This document shows, piece after piece, positions 48,424 to 59,800 of a stretch of 64,000 nt of DNA (the first letter of the stretch is position 1; the number at the start of each line of letters is the position of its first letter). Both the position numbers and the translations under genes were made by a program. The DNA is taken from positions 1,302,001-1,366,000 of the forward strand of contig CBDCQY010000001.1 of NCBI GenBank assembly GCA_965220855.1, read 5' to 3'. This DNA comes from Bin95 sp965220855 (GTDB lineage: Bacteria > Pseudomonadota > Alphaproteobacteria > Bin95). Below the pieces are notes generated by a model. It ran no database searches. It saw only the letters and a list, made by a program, of their open reading frames with translations, and was not told where the DNA came from.

Positions 48424-48759
48424 TTACCCCATGGCCGCCAGCGCGGCCGCCCGGTCGTCATGCGCCGTGAAAATCGTCAGGAAGCCGCTGATCTCGAAGA
48501 TCTCGCGAATACTGGGCTTGAGATCGCAGAGCGCGATCACGCCGCCGCTCTGCTGCAGGCGCTTGGCGCCGACCAGCAGCACCCGCAGGCCGGCCGAACT
48601 GATATAGTCCAGACTGGCAAGATCGATGAGCAACGTGTTCTCGCCCCGATCGAGGACGGCGCGCAGCCGCTCCTCGAAGCCGCGAGCGCTCGCGCTGTCC
48701 AGCCGGCCCTTCGGCTCCAGCACGCAAACCGTTCCCTCCTTGCCCTCCGCGATGTCCAT
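48424..48759 (-). CDS. STAS-domain anti-sigma-factor antagonist-like protein
   Basis: Single STAS domain of 111 residues, like SpoIIAA/RsbV. The phosphorylation-site region is D-Y-I-S-S-A-G-L-R-V-L-L near residue 53, with the conserved serine present. The strand L-E-P-K-G-R-L-D-S and the C-terminal I-F-E-I-S-G-F-L-T-I-F fit the family. AGGAG lies 8 bases before the ATG at 48759. No anti-sigma kinase or phosphatase gene is adjacent. It is the first gene of a pair with the GPP34 protein. Confidence 0.85.
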   Translation of the reverse strand: MDIAEGKEGTVCVLEPKGRLDSASARGFEERLRAVLDRGENTLLIDLASLDYISSAGLRVLLVGAKRLQQSGGVIALCDLKPSIREIFEISGFLTIFTAHDDRAAALAAMG

Positions 48760-48926
48760 AGAACCGCTCCTGATTGTCGATTGCCCCCAGAGACGGCCGG
48801 AAGCATAATGCATCCCTCATCGCTTTGCCATGGCTTGCGCGCACGGGTGATGTATTGGGTTCCGTGTCACCGTTGGGAAGGGGTTCTCCCTGTGGTTCGA
48901 AAATAGCCACACGAGGGAGCACCCCC

Positions 48927-49460
48927 ATGTCGCAGCGCGCTGCGACGATCGAGTGTTTACCGATGGCCTTCAGGGTCGTGAAGCAGATGCAGGCCGACGA
49001 TCTGGAGTGGGGCGAGGGCTGTCTTCCATCGCCGACCGCTCGCCACTGCCTGCAAGGCACCGATGCTCGACGGCATGGCGCTCGCTTGCAAGACCGGCGA
49101 CGGATCGATGTTCTGGTCGGGCTGCTGGAGGCGGCGTGGGCGCGGTTGGAGACCAGGGTCCGGGAGCGGGCCGCGCGCGAACGCCCGGATTGCGAGACCA
49201 AGGTCGCCGCGCGTGACCCACGCAGTGGGCGTCGCAAGGGCAAAGAGCCGATACTGCCTTCGGATCGCCGGCGCCGCGCACGCCTCCCACGATGCGAAGC
49301 CCCTGGATGCTGGCGACGCGCGCGCTTGGAACAGCCTCGGCCGCAGGCCAAATGCCGGCTGCGCAAGCAAATCGTGGAACCGGTCTTCGGCGTGCCCAAA
49401 TGGGCGACGGGTTTCACCCATTTCCGCCTGCGCGGCTTCGCCGGAGCGCAGATTGGGTGA
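48927..49460 (+). pseudogene. IS1182-like transposase remnant
   Basis: The translation keeps recognisable transposase pieces. These are A-W-A-R-L-E-T-R-V-R-E-R-A-A-R-E-R-P-D-C-E-T-K-V-A-A-R-D from the mid-region, P-I-L-P-S-D-like residues, and K-C-R-L-R-K-Q-I-V-E-P-V-F-G followed by R-L-R-G-F at the C-terminus. The catalytic DDE core between these parts is missing, and the protein is about one third of full length. The short open frame is therefore a deletion derivative and not active. I could not define terminal inverted repeats. It sits between the STAS gene and parC, and the 200 bases after it hold no gene. Confidence 0.6.
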
Positions 49461-49656
49461 CAGCTTGCCACGCTGGCCTATAATTGTCGAAGAATACACA
49501 GTTTGCAGACCCGAAACCCGGCCTGAAAGGTCACCGACCCCTGCGTCTCGCATCCAGAGCTGTCACGGGCACCGATACATGTCCCAATACAACCCGGGAA
49601 ATCTCAAAACCTGTTCCGCAGACCCCTGAAGTTCGACAAACTGCCAGCCCGCCCCG

Positions 49657-51879
<2,223 letters not shown>

Positions 51880-51944
51880 GTCGCCATCGCCGGCCGCCGC
51901 CTCCCGTCTCCTCTGCCGTTAGCTATCCGTCCGCCCCGCGCCGG

Positions 51945-52658
51945 TCAAGCGGCGGGCCAGAACTCGGCCAGGCGCAGCCGCGCGGCCGGCATCGGCCGGT
52001 CCGCCGGGCGGGCGATATGGCGGGCGAGGAAATGGCCGGTGAGCGCGAGGCCGGCGCGGATATCCTCGTCGGCGAAGTCCGGCCCGCCGGCGAGGAAGCC
52101 CGGCAGCGCCAGCAGGCGGTCGGCCCACTCCCGGCCCGCCTCGCGCGAGACCGCGCGGCCCGAGCGCGGCGACACCCAGGCGAGGTCTTCCGCGCCGCCG
52201 GTGAGCGCGCAGCGGGCGAGGTCGAGGCCGAAGCCGAGCTCGGCCAGCAGCCCCAGCTCGTAGCGCACATAGGCCGCCGGCCAGGCCGGGCCGGCGAGCG
52301 TCTCCAGCAAGGCCGCCAGTCCCGCAAAGGCGCCCGGATGCGGCTCGCGCTCCGGCAGGCCGAGCTCGGCGACCGCGCAGGCGCTGCGAATCGCGGCGAG
52401 GCGCGCGGGGTCGTCGAACCAGCGCGCCGCATGGGGCGTTTCCACCTCGCAGGTCAGCACGCCCAGCTGCTCCGGCAGCCGCGCCTGCCAGCCGACGGCG
52501 GCGAGCGTGCCGGGCTGCAGCGCCTCCGCCCGCCGGCTCGCGCCCATGACCAGGCCGGCATGGCGGCCATGCGCCTCGGTCAGCACCTGCGCCACCGCCT
52601 TGCCCTCGCCGAAGGGGCGGGCGGAGAGCATGACGGCGCGGTCGGTCCAGCGGATCAT
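51945..52658 (-). CDS. recO: DNA repair protein RecO
   Basis: Recombination mediator of the RecFOR path, 237 residues. The N-terminal OB fold begins W-T-D-R-A-V-M-L-S-A-R-P-F-G-E-G-K-A-V-A-Q-V-L-T-E-A-H-G and continues with G-T-L-A-A-V-G-W-Q-A-R-L. The helical C-terminus has Y-V-R-Y-E-L-G-L-L-A-E-L-G-F-G-L-D-L-A-R-C. The zinc-binding cysteine set found in many RecO proteins is not apparent. Located between era and parC as in other alphaproteobacteria. Confidence 0.9.
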   Translation of the reverse strand: MIRWTDRAVMLSARPFGEGKAVAQVLTEAHGRHAGLVMGASRRAEALQPGTLAAVGWQARLPEQLGVLTCEVETPHAARWFDDPARLAAIRSACAVAELGLPEREPHPGAFAGLAALLETLAGPAWPAAYVRYELGLLAELGFGLDLARCALTGGAEDLAWVSPRSGRAVSREAGREWADRLLALPGFLAGGPDFADEDIRAGLALTGHFLARHIARPADRPMPAARLRLAEFWPAA

Positions 52659-52676
52659 GGGGGAAGCCCGCCCGGC

Positions 52677-53567
52677 TCAGTCGCGGAAGTCGAGGCCCAG
52701 ATCGCGGAAGCGCTCCGGGTCGTCCGGCCAGCGCGCGCTCACGCGCACGGTGAGGAAGAGATGCACCGGCCGGCCGAGCGTCTCCTCCAGCTCGCGCTGC
52801 GCGGCGAGGCGCACCGCCCGGATGCGCTGGCCCGCCTTGCCCAGCACGACGGCCCGCTGGCTCGTCCGGCGCACATGGATCGCCTGGTCGATGCGCAGGC
52901 TGCCATCGTCGAACTCCCGCCAGTCTTCGGTTTCGGTGGCGAGATCGTAGGGGATTTCGTCATGCAGGCGCAGGAAGAGCTTCTCGCGCGTCACCTCCGC
53001 GGCGAGGAAGCGCAGCGGCGCGTCGGAGAGGTCGTCTTCGGGATAGAGCCAGGGGCCTTCGGGCAGGTTCGCGCCCAGATGCCGGGCGAGGTCGGCCACG
53101 CCGTCGCCGGTCAGCGCCGAGACCATGAACACATCGCTGAAGGCGCCGGTGCGAAAGAGCCGGTCGGCGCGCGCCAGCAGGCGCTCGCGGGCGATCAGGT
53201 CGATCTTGTTGAGCGCCAGCACCGCCTGCCGGCCGGCGGACTGGAGGCCGGCGACGACGCCCTCCTCGCCGCCCTTGCGCGCGGCATCGACCAGCAGCAC
53301 CACCAGGTCGGCGTCGCCGGCCTCGCGCCAGGCGCGGCGCACCATGGCGCGCTCCAGCCGGCGGCGCGGCCGGAAGACGCCCGGCGTATCGACGAACAGG
53401 ATCTGCGTCGGACCCTCGATGCGGATGCCGAGCATGCGCGAGCGGGTGGTCTGGGCCTTGGGCGTGACGATGGAGAGCTTGGCGCCGACCAGGCGGTTGA
53501 GCAGGGTCGATTTGCCCGCATTGGGCGCGCCCAGCAGCGCGACGAAGCCGGCCCGGCGCGCGCTCAT
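52677..53567 (-). CDS. era: GTPase Era
   Basis: Essential GTPase for 30S ribosome assembly, 296 residues. G1 is G-A-P-N-A-G-K-S (13-20), G2/G3 include S-R-M-L-G-I and V-D-T-P-G-V, and G4 is N-K-I-D. The C-terminal KH domain shows V-V-L-G-K-A-G-Q-R-I-R-A-V-R-L-A-A-Q-R-E-L. Its start overlaps the rnc stop (ATGA). Confidence 0.95.
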   Translation of the reverse strand: MSARRAGFVALLGAPNAGKSTLLNRLVGAKLSIVTPKAQTTRSRMLGIRIEGPTQILFVDTPGVFRPRRRLERAMVRRAWREAGDADLVVLLVDAARKGGEEGVVAGLQSAGRQAVLALNKIDLIARERLLARADRLFRTGAFSDVFMVSALTGDGVADLARHLGANLPEGPWLYPEDDLSDAPLRFLAAEVTREKLFLRLHDEIPYDLATETEDWREFDDGSLRIDQAIHVRRTSQRAVVLGKAGQRIRAVRLAAQRELEETLGRPVHLFLTVRVSARWPDDPERFRDLGLDFRD

Positions 53568-54232
53568 TCCAGGCGCGCCAGCAGGGCGGCGGCGGCGGCC
53601 TGGGCGGCGGCCTGCTTGGAGCCGCCGCGCCCGCGCGCGCTCTCGCCGTTGGAGAGCCGGGCCTCCACCTCGAATTCCGGGCGGTGCGCGGGGCCGGAGC
53701 GCGAGAGGGCCGTATAGGCCGGCAGGCCGAGCGCGCGCGCCTGGCTCCAGTGCTGCAGGCGGGTGCGGGCGTCCGGGCGGGCCTCGGGCGCGCGCTCCAG
53801 CAGCGGCTGCCAGTGGCGGAGCACGAAGCGGCGCGCGGCCTCCAGCCCGCCATCGAGGAAGAGCGCAGCGATCACCGCCTCGCAGGCGTCGGCGGCGGAG
53901 GTGGCGGCCGCGCGGCGCCGGTTGGGGCCGTCGTCGGGCGCGCGGGCGAGCGCCTCGCCGAGGCCGATGCGAAGCGCCACCTCGGCCAGCGTCTCGCGGC
54001 GCACCTGGGCGGCGAGGCGCTCGGAGAGCGCGCCCTCGTCGATGTCGGGGAAGCGCGCCAGCAGCGCCTCGGCGACGATCAGCGCCAGCACCCGGTCGCC
54101 GAGGAACTCCAGCCGCTCGAAGTCGCGCCCGCCGCCGGCGCGGCCGGACGCGCTCGGATGGGTCAGCGCCTGGCGGAGCAGGCGAGGATCGGCGAACTCA
54201 TGGCCGAGGGCGTCGCGGAAGCGCTCGTTCAC
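53564..54232 (-). CDS. rnc: Ribonuclease III
   Basis: Double-stranded-RNA endonuclease of 222 residues. The RNase III signature F-E-R-L-E-F-L-G-D-R-V-L-A-L is present near residue 40 with its catalytic acidic residues, and a C-terminal dsRNA-binding domain ends in K-Q-A-A-A-Q-A-A-A. Coupled to lepB upstream and era downstream by ATGA overlaps. Confidence 0.95.
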   Translation of the reverse strand: MNERFRDALGHEFADPRLLRQALTHPSASGRAGGGRDFERLEFLGDRVLALIVAEALLARFPDIDEGALSERLAAQVRRETLAEVALRIGLGEALARAPDDGPNRRRAAATSAADACEAVIAALFLDGGLEAARRFVLRHWQPLLERAPEARPDARTRLQHWSQARALGLPAYTALSRSGPAHRPEFEVEARLSNGESARGRGGSKQAAAQAAAAALLARLE

Positions 54233-54954
54233 GGGCCGATGGCGTCGAAGATGCGCCCCCAGCGCACGCCGGTCGGATATTTCCAGAGTTCCCAGAAGCT
54301 GGTGTCGTGGTGGAGCGAGAAGAACAGGAACTCGGCCCGGCCGACGAAATTCTCCGCCGGGATGAAGCCGACATGGTTGGGGAAGCGGCTGTCGGTGGAG
54401 TTGTCGCGATTGTCGCCCATGGCGAAATAGTGGCCCTCGGGCACGCGATAGACGGGGGTGTTGTCGGCGGGTCCGGAATCGCTCTCTTCCAGGATCTCGT
54501 AGGAGCGCCCGTTGGGCAGCGTCTCGCGGAAGCGCATGGCGCGGCGCTGCGAGCCGTATTTGTCATGGTAGCCGACGGGGCCGATGCGGCTGCGCGGCAC
54601 CAGAGCGCCGTTGATGTGCAGGCGCCCGCTGCGCATCTGGATGCTGTCGCCCGGCAGGCCGACGACGCGCTTCACGAAGTCGATATTGGGGGCGACGGGG
54701 TTCTTGAACACGGCGACGTCGCCGCGCTCCGGCCCCTCGCCGAACAGCCGCCCGGGGCCGGGGATGAGCGGCAGGCTGAGCGGCAGCGAGTGGCGGCTGT
54801 AGCCATAGGAGAATTTGGAGACGAACAGGAAGTCGCCGATCAGCAGGGTCTGCAGCATGGAGCCGGAGGGGATGGTGAACGGCTCGTAGAGGAAACTGCG
54901 AATGCCAAGGGCGATCAGACCGGCATAGACGATGGTCTTGACGGTTTCTTTCAC
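54229..54954 (-). CDS. lepB: Signal peptidase I
   Basis: Inner-membrane serine protease that removes Sec signal peptides, 241 residues. One N-terminal TM helix precedes the catalytic Ser32 in I-P-S-G-S-M-L-Q-T-L, and the general-base Lys95 is in F-V-K-R-V-V-G-L-P-G-D. The late signature G-H-Y-F-A-M-G-D-N-R-D-N-S-T-D-S-R is intact. The GTG start at 54954 gives V-K-E-T-V-K-T-I-V-Y-A-G, the family N-terminus; the extension to 55107 is Pro/Gly-rich and unlikely. In most relatives acpS lies directly upstream; here a defence block intervenes. Confidence 0.94.
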   Translation of the reverse strand: MKETVKTIVYAGLIALGIRSFLYEPFTIPSGSMLQTLLIGDFLFVSKFSYGYSRHSLPLSLPLIPGPGRLFGEGPERGDVAVFKNPVAPNIDFVKRVVGLPGDSIQMRSGRLHINGALVPRSRIGPVGYHDKYGSQRRAMRFRETLPNGRSYEILEESDSGPADNTPVYRVPEGHYFAMGDNRDNSTDSRFPNHVGFIPAENFVGRAEFLFFSLHHDTSFWELWKYPTGVRWGRIFDAIGP

Positions 54955-55017
54955 GGGCGGGGGAACACCTGAAGCCGAGCCGGACGGCGCCGCGCCGCCG
55001 GTGCAGGGGAAGCCCCG

Positions 55018-55046
55018 ATACAACCCCCGCCCCACCCCCCTGTCAA
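55018..55046 (-). promoter_or_regulatory. Candidate promoter of the lepB-rnc-era-recO-parC operon
   Basis: On the minus strand a consensus TTGACA (plus coordinates 55041-55046) is followed after 17 bases by TTGTAT (55018-55023). A start near 55010 gives a leader of about 55 bases before lepB. It lies between the defence block and lepB, so the essential operon can be transcribed without the acpS promoter. Confidence 0.5.
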
Positions 55047-55103
55047 GCGCAACCGAATGCCGCGCCGGAGGCCGGGTAGGGCAGGGGATGGGGGCGGGGC
55101 GGC

Positions 55104-56102
55104 TCACCCGGAGCGCTTGAGCGGCCCCTTCCCGATCGCCGCCTCGATGCGATTAGTCAGCTTCTCCCGAAGCTCCTCTGGCGTTTCCCAAACGATATGG
55201 TTATATTGCCGCGTATCGAAGTGAACCTTCCCCAAGGCATCCGCTCGACATGTGAAGATGACCGGTATTCCAAGACCATGCGCAAAGCCTGCCTCGTAAT
55301 AGACGCCACCGCGAGCTCCGCTATCGCCTTGCGTGAAGTCCGCTACCACGAAACGAGCCTTCCGGATTTCCGCAATGATCTGATCATCGATCTTGCCGAC
55401 ATGCTCCTGTTGGTCCACTCGTACAGGTCTATAGCCGGCATTACGGATGCCTGGATCAATTCCCTCGATCCAAGCTAGATCCATTGCCTTATCGAACCAC
55501 ATTGCAACAAAAGCGTCTGACGAGTCAATTTTGACGTTCCCGAGATTATTCAACTTTTCGTGTCCTTCGATGGTTAATTTGCTATGCGGAATTCTCGTAT
55601 GGCGGGCATCTCTAACAGTTTCAATCCATCCTCTCTCTTTGAGATAATCTATATAAAATCTCAATTCTACAATTACATCGGGCGTTATATATTTAGCGTC
55701 TGACTCAATATAAGAAAGTGGCAGTTGACGCTCGCGATCTGAGATCGAGTGATGTTGATCCGGATTTGTAATAAGGTGACCAGGAAAACGTACGCGGTCA
55801 CCAAAATATCTCAAGAGATTGTCAGCCCTCTTGCTTACAGTTAAACGATGCCGGGTTGCCACGCTATCCACAATTTTAGCATCAATTTCAGGCAGATGAG
55901 CGCCAAACCTTCTTTGCTCAACTAGCCATGATGTCAATTTAGCTTTCTCAAGATTGTTAAGATTGGAAATCATAGATTCGGCTGAGCCAGTTATAAAGTA
56001 TTCACCGCCGGCGCGGGGTGAATCGATCCGGCGCCCACATCGTTCTGTGTGAGTTTCATATGCAACCGTTCCCCATATGGGGCAACTTGTGTTTTCACTC
56101 AC
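55104..56102 (-). CDS. Nucleoside-deoxyribosyltransferase-fold protein with Cys motif and winged helix, putative defence effector
   Basis: An AT-rich gene for a 332-residue protein in three parts. Residues 7-36 hold C-P-I-W-G-T and, later, R-C-G-R-R-I-D-S-P-R-A-G-G-E-Y, a shortened zinc-ribbon-like start. Residues 135-190 look like a winged helix (F-Y-I-D-Y-L-K-E-R-G-W-I, then T-I-E-G-H-E-K-L). Residues 195-325 match the nucleoside 2-deoxyribosyltransferase-like fold: A-F-V-A-M-W-F, V-A-D-F-T-Q-G-D-S, and G-V-Y-Y-E-A-G-F-A-H-G-L-G with the putative catalytic Glu. Relatives are frequent in defence islands and may process nucleotides. The GTG start and weak ribosome site make the exact start uncertain. 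Confidence 0.65.
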   Translation of the reverse strand: MSENTSCPIWGTVAYETHTERCGRRIDSPRAGGEYFITGSAESMISNLNNLEKAKLTSWLVEQRRFGAHLPEIDAKIVDSVATRHRLTVSKRADNLLRYFGDRVRFPGHLITNPDQHHSISDRERQLPLSYIESDAKYITPDVIVELRFYIDYLKERGWIETVRDARHTRIPHSKLTIEGHEKLNNLGNVKIDSSDAFVAMWFDKAMDLAWIEGIDPGIRNAGYRPVRVDQQEHVGKIDDQIIAEIRKARFVVADFTQGDSGARGGVYYEAGFAHGLGIPVIFTCRADALGKVHFDTRQYNHIVWETPEELREKLTNRIEAAIGKGPLKRSG

Positions 56103-56207
56103 CTTTTTGTCCAGATTTCTGGGCTGTTAACATTTCTACAACCTTCCTTATCGTATCGAGCACAACTTTCCGTCGACCATATGTCATCGATGCTTATCAA
56201 CCAAGCA

Positions 56208-56402
56208 TTAGGGCGTATCTTCACTTTCCCAACCGGGACCGATATGTCGTGGGGTGTATCTTACGTAATCGCGGCTTATCGCTGCGTGCTTGGCGCGCAG
56301 GTCTCGGAAGATCGCCGCTACATCGTAATTGAAGCGCGCCGCGTGCTCGTCCCGGACAGCTCGCAACTCGGCGATGATGGGGTCAGATTCTGTCGTCTTC
56401 AT
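56208..56402 (-). CDS. Putative antitoxin of the downstream PIN toxin pair
   Basis: A 64-residue protein starting M-K-T-T-E-S-D-P-I-I-A-E-L-R-A-V-R-D-E-H-A-A-R-F-N-Y-D-V-A-A-I-F-R-D-L, a small helical type common beside VapC-like toxins. It ends in a basic stretch (Y-V-R-Y-T-P-R-H-I-G-P-G). The start overlaps the end of the toxin gene by 20 bases, so toxin comes first, unlike the usual vapBC order. No DNA-binding fold is obvious, so autoregulation is uncertain. Confidence 0.6.
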   Translation of the reverse strand: MKTTESDPIIAELRAVRDEHAARFNYDVAAIFRDLRAKHAAISRDYVRYTPRHIGPGWESEDTP

Positions 56403-56889
56403 GATCGCTCTCCACAAGCTCGTTGGGTGTGCAGATGACCGGAGGCGAAAAGCCCGCCTCTCTGCAGACACGATCGATTCTGGACCGCATCGTAGCGTTG
56501 GCAATGTGCTTGAAGTTCCACGTTACCAGATAATCGACGCGATGCGCCGCCGCAAGCGCGATATGAGCGGCGTCGTCGGCCGCCTCGCGCGGCACGGCTT
56601 GGCGTTCGAGCAGCAGATCGGTCAGCCTCTCGGCCGCGTCGGTGATATCCAGGAGCATGAGGGGAGCGAGCGCTTCGAGCCGGGCTTTGGCTGCCGCGGC
56701 GTTGCCCGCGCCCGCTTCCGTTACGACAAGGGTCGAGACGACGAGCGCGAACCTCTCGGACGCGTCGCGCCACCAGTCGCGTGTGATCTCCTGATATGCG
56801 GCGACCACCAGATCGCGCGACGGCCGCCCCGTCAGGTAGCTGACGACCGACGTTTCGACATAGACGACAGGTTTCGTCAACTCCGCCAT
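56383..56889 (-). CDS. VapC-like PIN-domain toxin
   Basis: PIN-domain RNase of 168 residues. The acidic residues expected at the active site are E12 (V-Y-V-E-T-S-V), E58 (V-V-T-E-A-G) and D105/D106 (A-A-D-D-A-A-H-I), followed by W-N-F-K-H-I-A-N (residues 124-131). The E-T-S-V-V-S-Y-L variant is common in the subgroup paired with small R-F-N-Y-D proteins such as the next one. The gene begins 13 bases inside the 3' end of the restriction-modification gene and is therefore in its operon. The target RNA is unknown. Confidence 0.78.
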   Translation of the reverse strand: MAELTKPVVYVETSVVSYLTGRPSRDLVVAAYQEITRDWWRDASERFALVVSTLVVTEAGAGNAAAAKARLEALAPLMLLDITDAAERLTDLLLERQAVPREAADDAAHIALAAAHRVDYLVTWNFKHIANATMRSRIDRVCREAGFSPPVICTPNELVESDHEDDRI

Positions 56890-59800
56890 GCGCTGAAACC
56901 CAGCTCGACTTCAGGCTCGTCCGGCGGCGCGACAAGCAGAATTGCCGCAACCCTCCGCGCCACATCCGCGAAGTGCTGCACCTCCTCCGGGGTGAGGGGG
57001 CGGGCGAGGAGGGGGCGCTCGCGATAGGAGAGCCATTTCTTGAGGACGCGATAGCCGCCGAGCTTGTAGCGCCAGACGGCGGCGGGGATGTTGCGCCAGT
57101 GCGCGTTGGCGTTCAGATAGACGTCGAAGGCGGTGTCGCCGAGAGCGGGCAGGGCGTCTCCCAGCGCGGCGCGCTCCTCTGCGGTGAAGGCCCGCTCGAT
57201 AGCGCGGCCCTGGCCGGGCATGACGGCCTCGCCGGGGCCGAGCCGGCCCCAGCCGGCGGTGACGGCGAAGTCGTCGCCCGCCATGTTGCGCCCGCTGAGC
57301 GTTGCGGGCACGGCGATAGCGGCGCTGGCGGGGTCGATGGGCGGATGGGTGACGCCCGGAACCGGCGCGTCGGCGTCGAGCAGCGCCGCCAGCCGGCGCC
57401 CGCGCGCGGCCGACCGGGCGAGTTCCGCCGCCGCATCCGCCGCCCGTCCCTCCGGCCAGCCGGGCAGCGGAATGCGCGGCCAGCCCATGCGCAGCCCGCC
57501 GGCGTTGGCCTCCCGATATGCGGGGTCGTGCAGCACGGCGAGCGCATGGTGGAACAGGTCCTCCACGCCGAGGCCCAGACAGTCGAGCCAGCGCCTGGCC
57601 TTGCCCGACAGATTGGCGTGGCGCGCCACCGCGCCGTTCTCCGCAGCGCACAGCCGGATGGGGAAATAGCTCGACAGCCCGTTGCCGAAATTGTCCGCCA
57701 TATGGCGGACTACGGAACCGCGCGAGAAATCGTCCTTCGTTTCCCGTTCGCGGGCCTCCAGCCACAGATTGCCCTCGAACACATGCGGGCGGTATTCCGC
57801 GCGCTTTTCGTCGAGCAGCTTGGTGTCCCGCTCCCAATAGAGCCATCGCGTGTCGAAGGGCCGGTAGGCGAAGCGGATGAAGCCGGACGGGTCCGGCCCG
57901 CCGCGCTTCAGCAGGGCGTCGCGCACCGCGCGGGCATCGAAGCGCTTCGCCCTTCTCATCGCCGAGGGATAGCGCCGGGCGATCTCCTCATGGCTTAGAG
58001 CGGGGTCGAAATAATCCGCGATCCGCGCCTTCAGCCGGTCGAGGTCGATGTCCACCAGAAAGCCGTCGCGGCTGGTCTTCACGCCCGGAAACGAGGCCGG
58101 AAACAGCTCCGGCAGCGACGGCCAGTCGAACCAGCCGGGGCTGACCGCCGCCTCCGCGAAGGGCAGGCCGAGCGGCAGGGCGGGCGCGAGCGCGTCATAG
58201 AGCGCCTCCGGGTCCGCCTCGGCGGTCGCGAGCAGTTCCGCCCGCTTCGTCTGTCCCCAGAGCTGGCGGAGGCCGACGGCGCGGGCCGGCGCATGGTCGC
58301 CCTTGCGCACCAGGGTTGCGATCGCCGTGCCGACCTGGATGCCGATCGGGTCTTCCTCGGTCGAGAACACGCTCGGGTCCGGCGAGCCGTCCGGCGCGAT
58401 CTTGCCGGTCTTGTATTTGTCGCCGTTCAGGCAGTCGATGCGCACCGCGTCGAACGCCTCCAGATAGCGCTCGCGCATTCCCGTAAAGGAGAGGCCGTCC
58501 AGCCAGGAATAGTTCGAGATGAAACAGACCACGCCGCGCCCGGTGATCTCCGCGATGCGCCGCTCCGCCATGCGGAAGAAGCGCACATAGAGGTCGTTCA
58601 GCCCCTGGCCCTCGGGCCGGCGCACGCGGCGGGTCGTGCGGTAGGCGGTGGAGAGTTCGCGCTCCTCATCGACCGCCACGCCGGCAAAGCCGTTATAGGG
58701 CGGGTTGCCGAGGATCACGAGGATGGGCCGGGCCTGTTTCACCTCCTCGGCCCGGTCGCGCTCCTCCTCCAGTTCGGGGAAGGGCAGGGTTCCGGTCGTG
58801 CGCTCTTCCCAGCCGGTGAGCGCGTTGGTGAGGAACACGCCGGCGCGCTCGCCGCCGTCTTCGGCAAGCGGCGCGTCGAGGGCCTGCATGGCGAGGCCCA
58901 CCTGCAAATGCGCCACCGCGAAGGGCGCCGGCATGATCTCGAAACCGAACACGCGCTGGAGCGCCGCCTGCTTCACCCGCGCCCCGGCGAGCGCGCCCAG
59001 GCCCCGGTCCCGAAGGTTGGCGGCGATGCGGCGCAGCACCTCGGCCAGGAAGGCCCCGGTGCCGCAGCAGGGGTCCAGCACATAGACATTCTCCGCCGCC
59101 AGCCCGTCGGCGATGCCGAGATCGTCCTTCAGCGCCCGATCGACCCGCGCCACCATGTAGCGCACCACTTCCGATGGCGTGTACCAGACGCCCAGCTGCT
59201 TGCGCAGCGCCGGGTCGAAAGCCTGCAGAAAAGGCTCGTAGAAATAGGGCACCGCCTCGCCCTCGGCGAAGCGGGCGAAGAAGGCCGGGCGGTCCACCCG
59301 GTCGAGCGCCGCGGCCGTCCAGTCCAGCAGCTCCACCAGGCCGAGCGGCTGCAGCCGGCCGGGGTCCGACAATTGCTGGAACAGCGCCCGCAGCACCGGC
59401 GCGCGCAGATGCCAGACCGCCTCGCGCCAGCGGAACGCTCCGACGGGCGGCGGACGCTGGCGCGCCCACAGCACCCAGGCGGAGAAGACGCCGTAGAACA
59501 GCGTCTGCACCAGGGTGGAGCGGAAGAAGCGCGCGCCTTCCTCGCGCTCGAAACGCACGCCGAGCGCCGCCTCAAGGGCCTGGCGCAGCGCGCCGAGCGC
59601 CGGCGCGTCGCCCGCCGCCTCGACCCGCGCCAGCCCGTCGCGCGCATAGGAGGCCAGCAGCCGCGCCAGGTCGCCCGGCTCCGCCAGCGCCGCCCGGTGC
59701 GAGAGCGCGCGGGTGAGATATTCGCCGAGCGCCGCGCCCTTCTCGCGCGCGAAGGCGCGCGGGCGCTCCAGCTTCGCGTGGAACGCCTCGGCGCTCTCCG

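Noticed and set aside
48860..48926. Partial inverted repeat CCCTGTGG / CCACACGAGGG before the transposase remnant as an IS end
   Set aside because: Only one such end could be seen and no matching partner after 49460, so the IS boundary is not supported.
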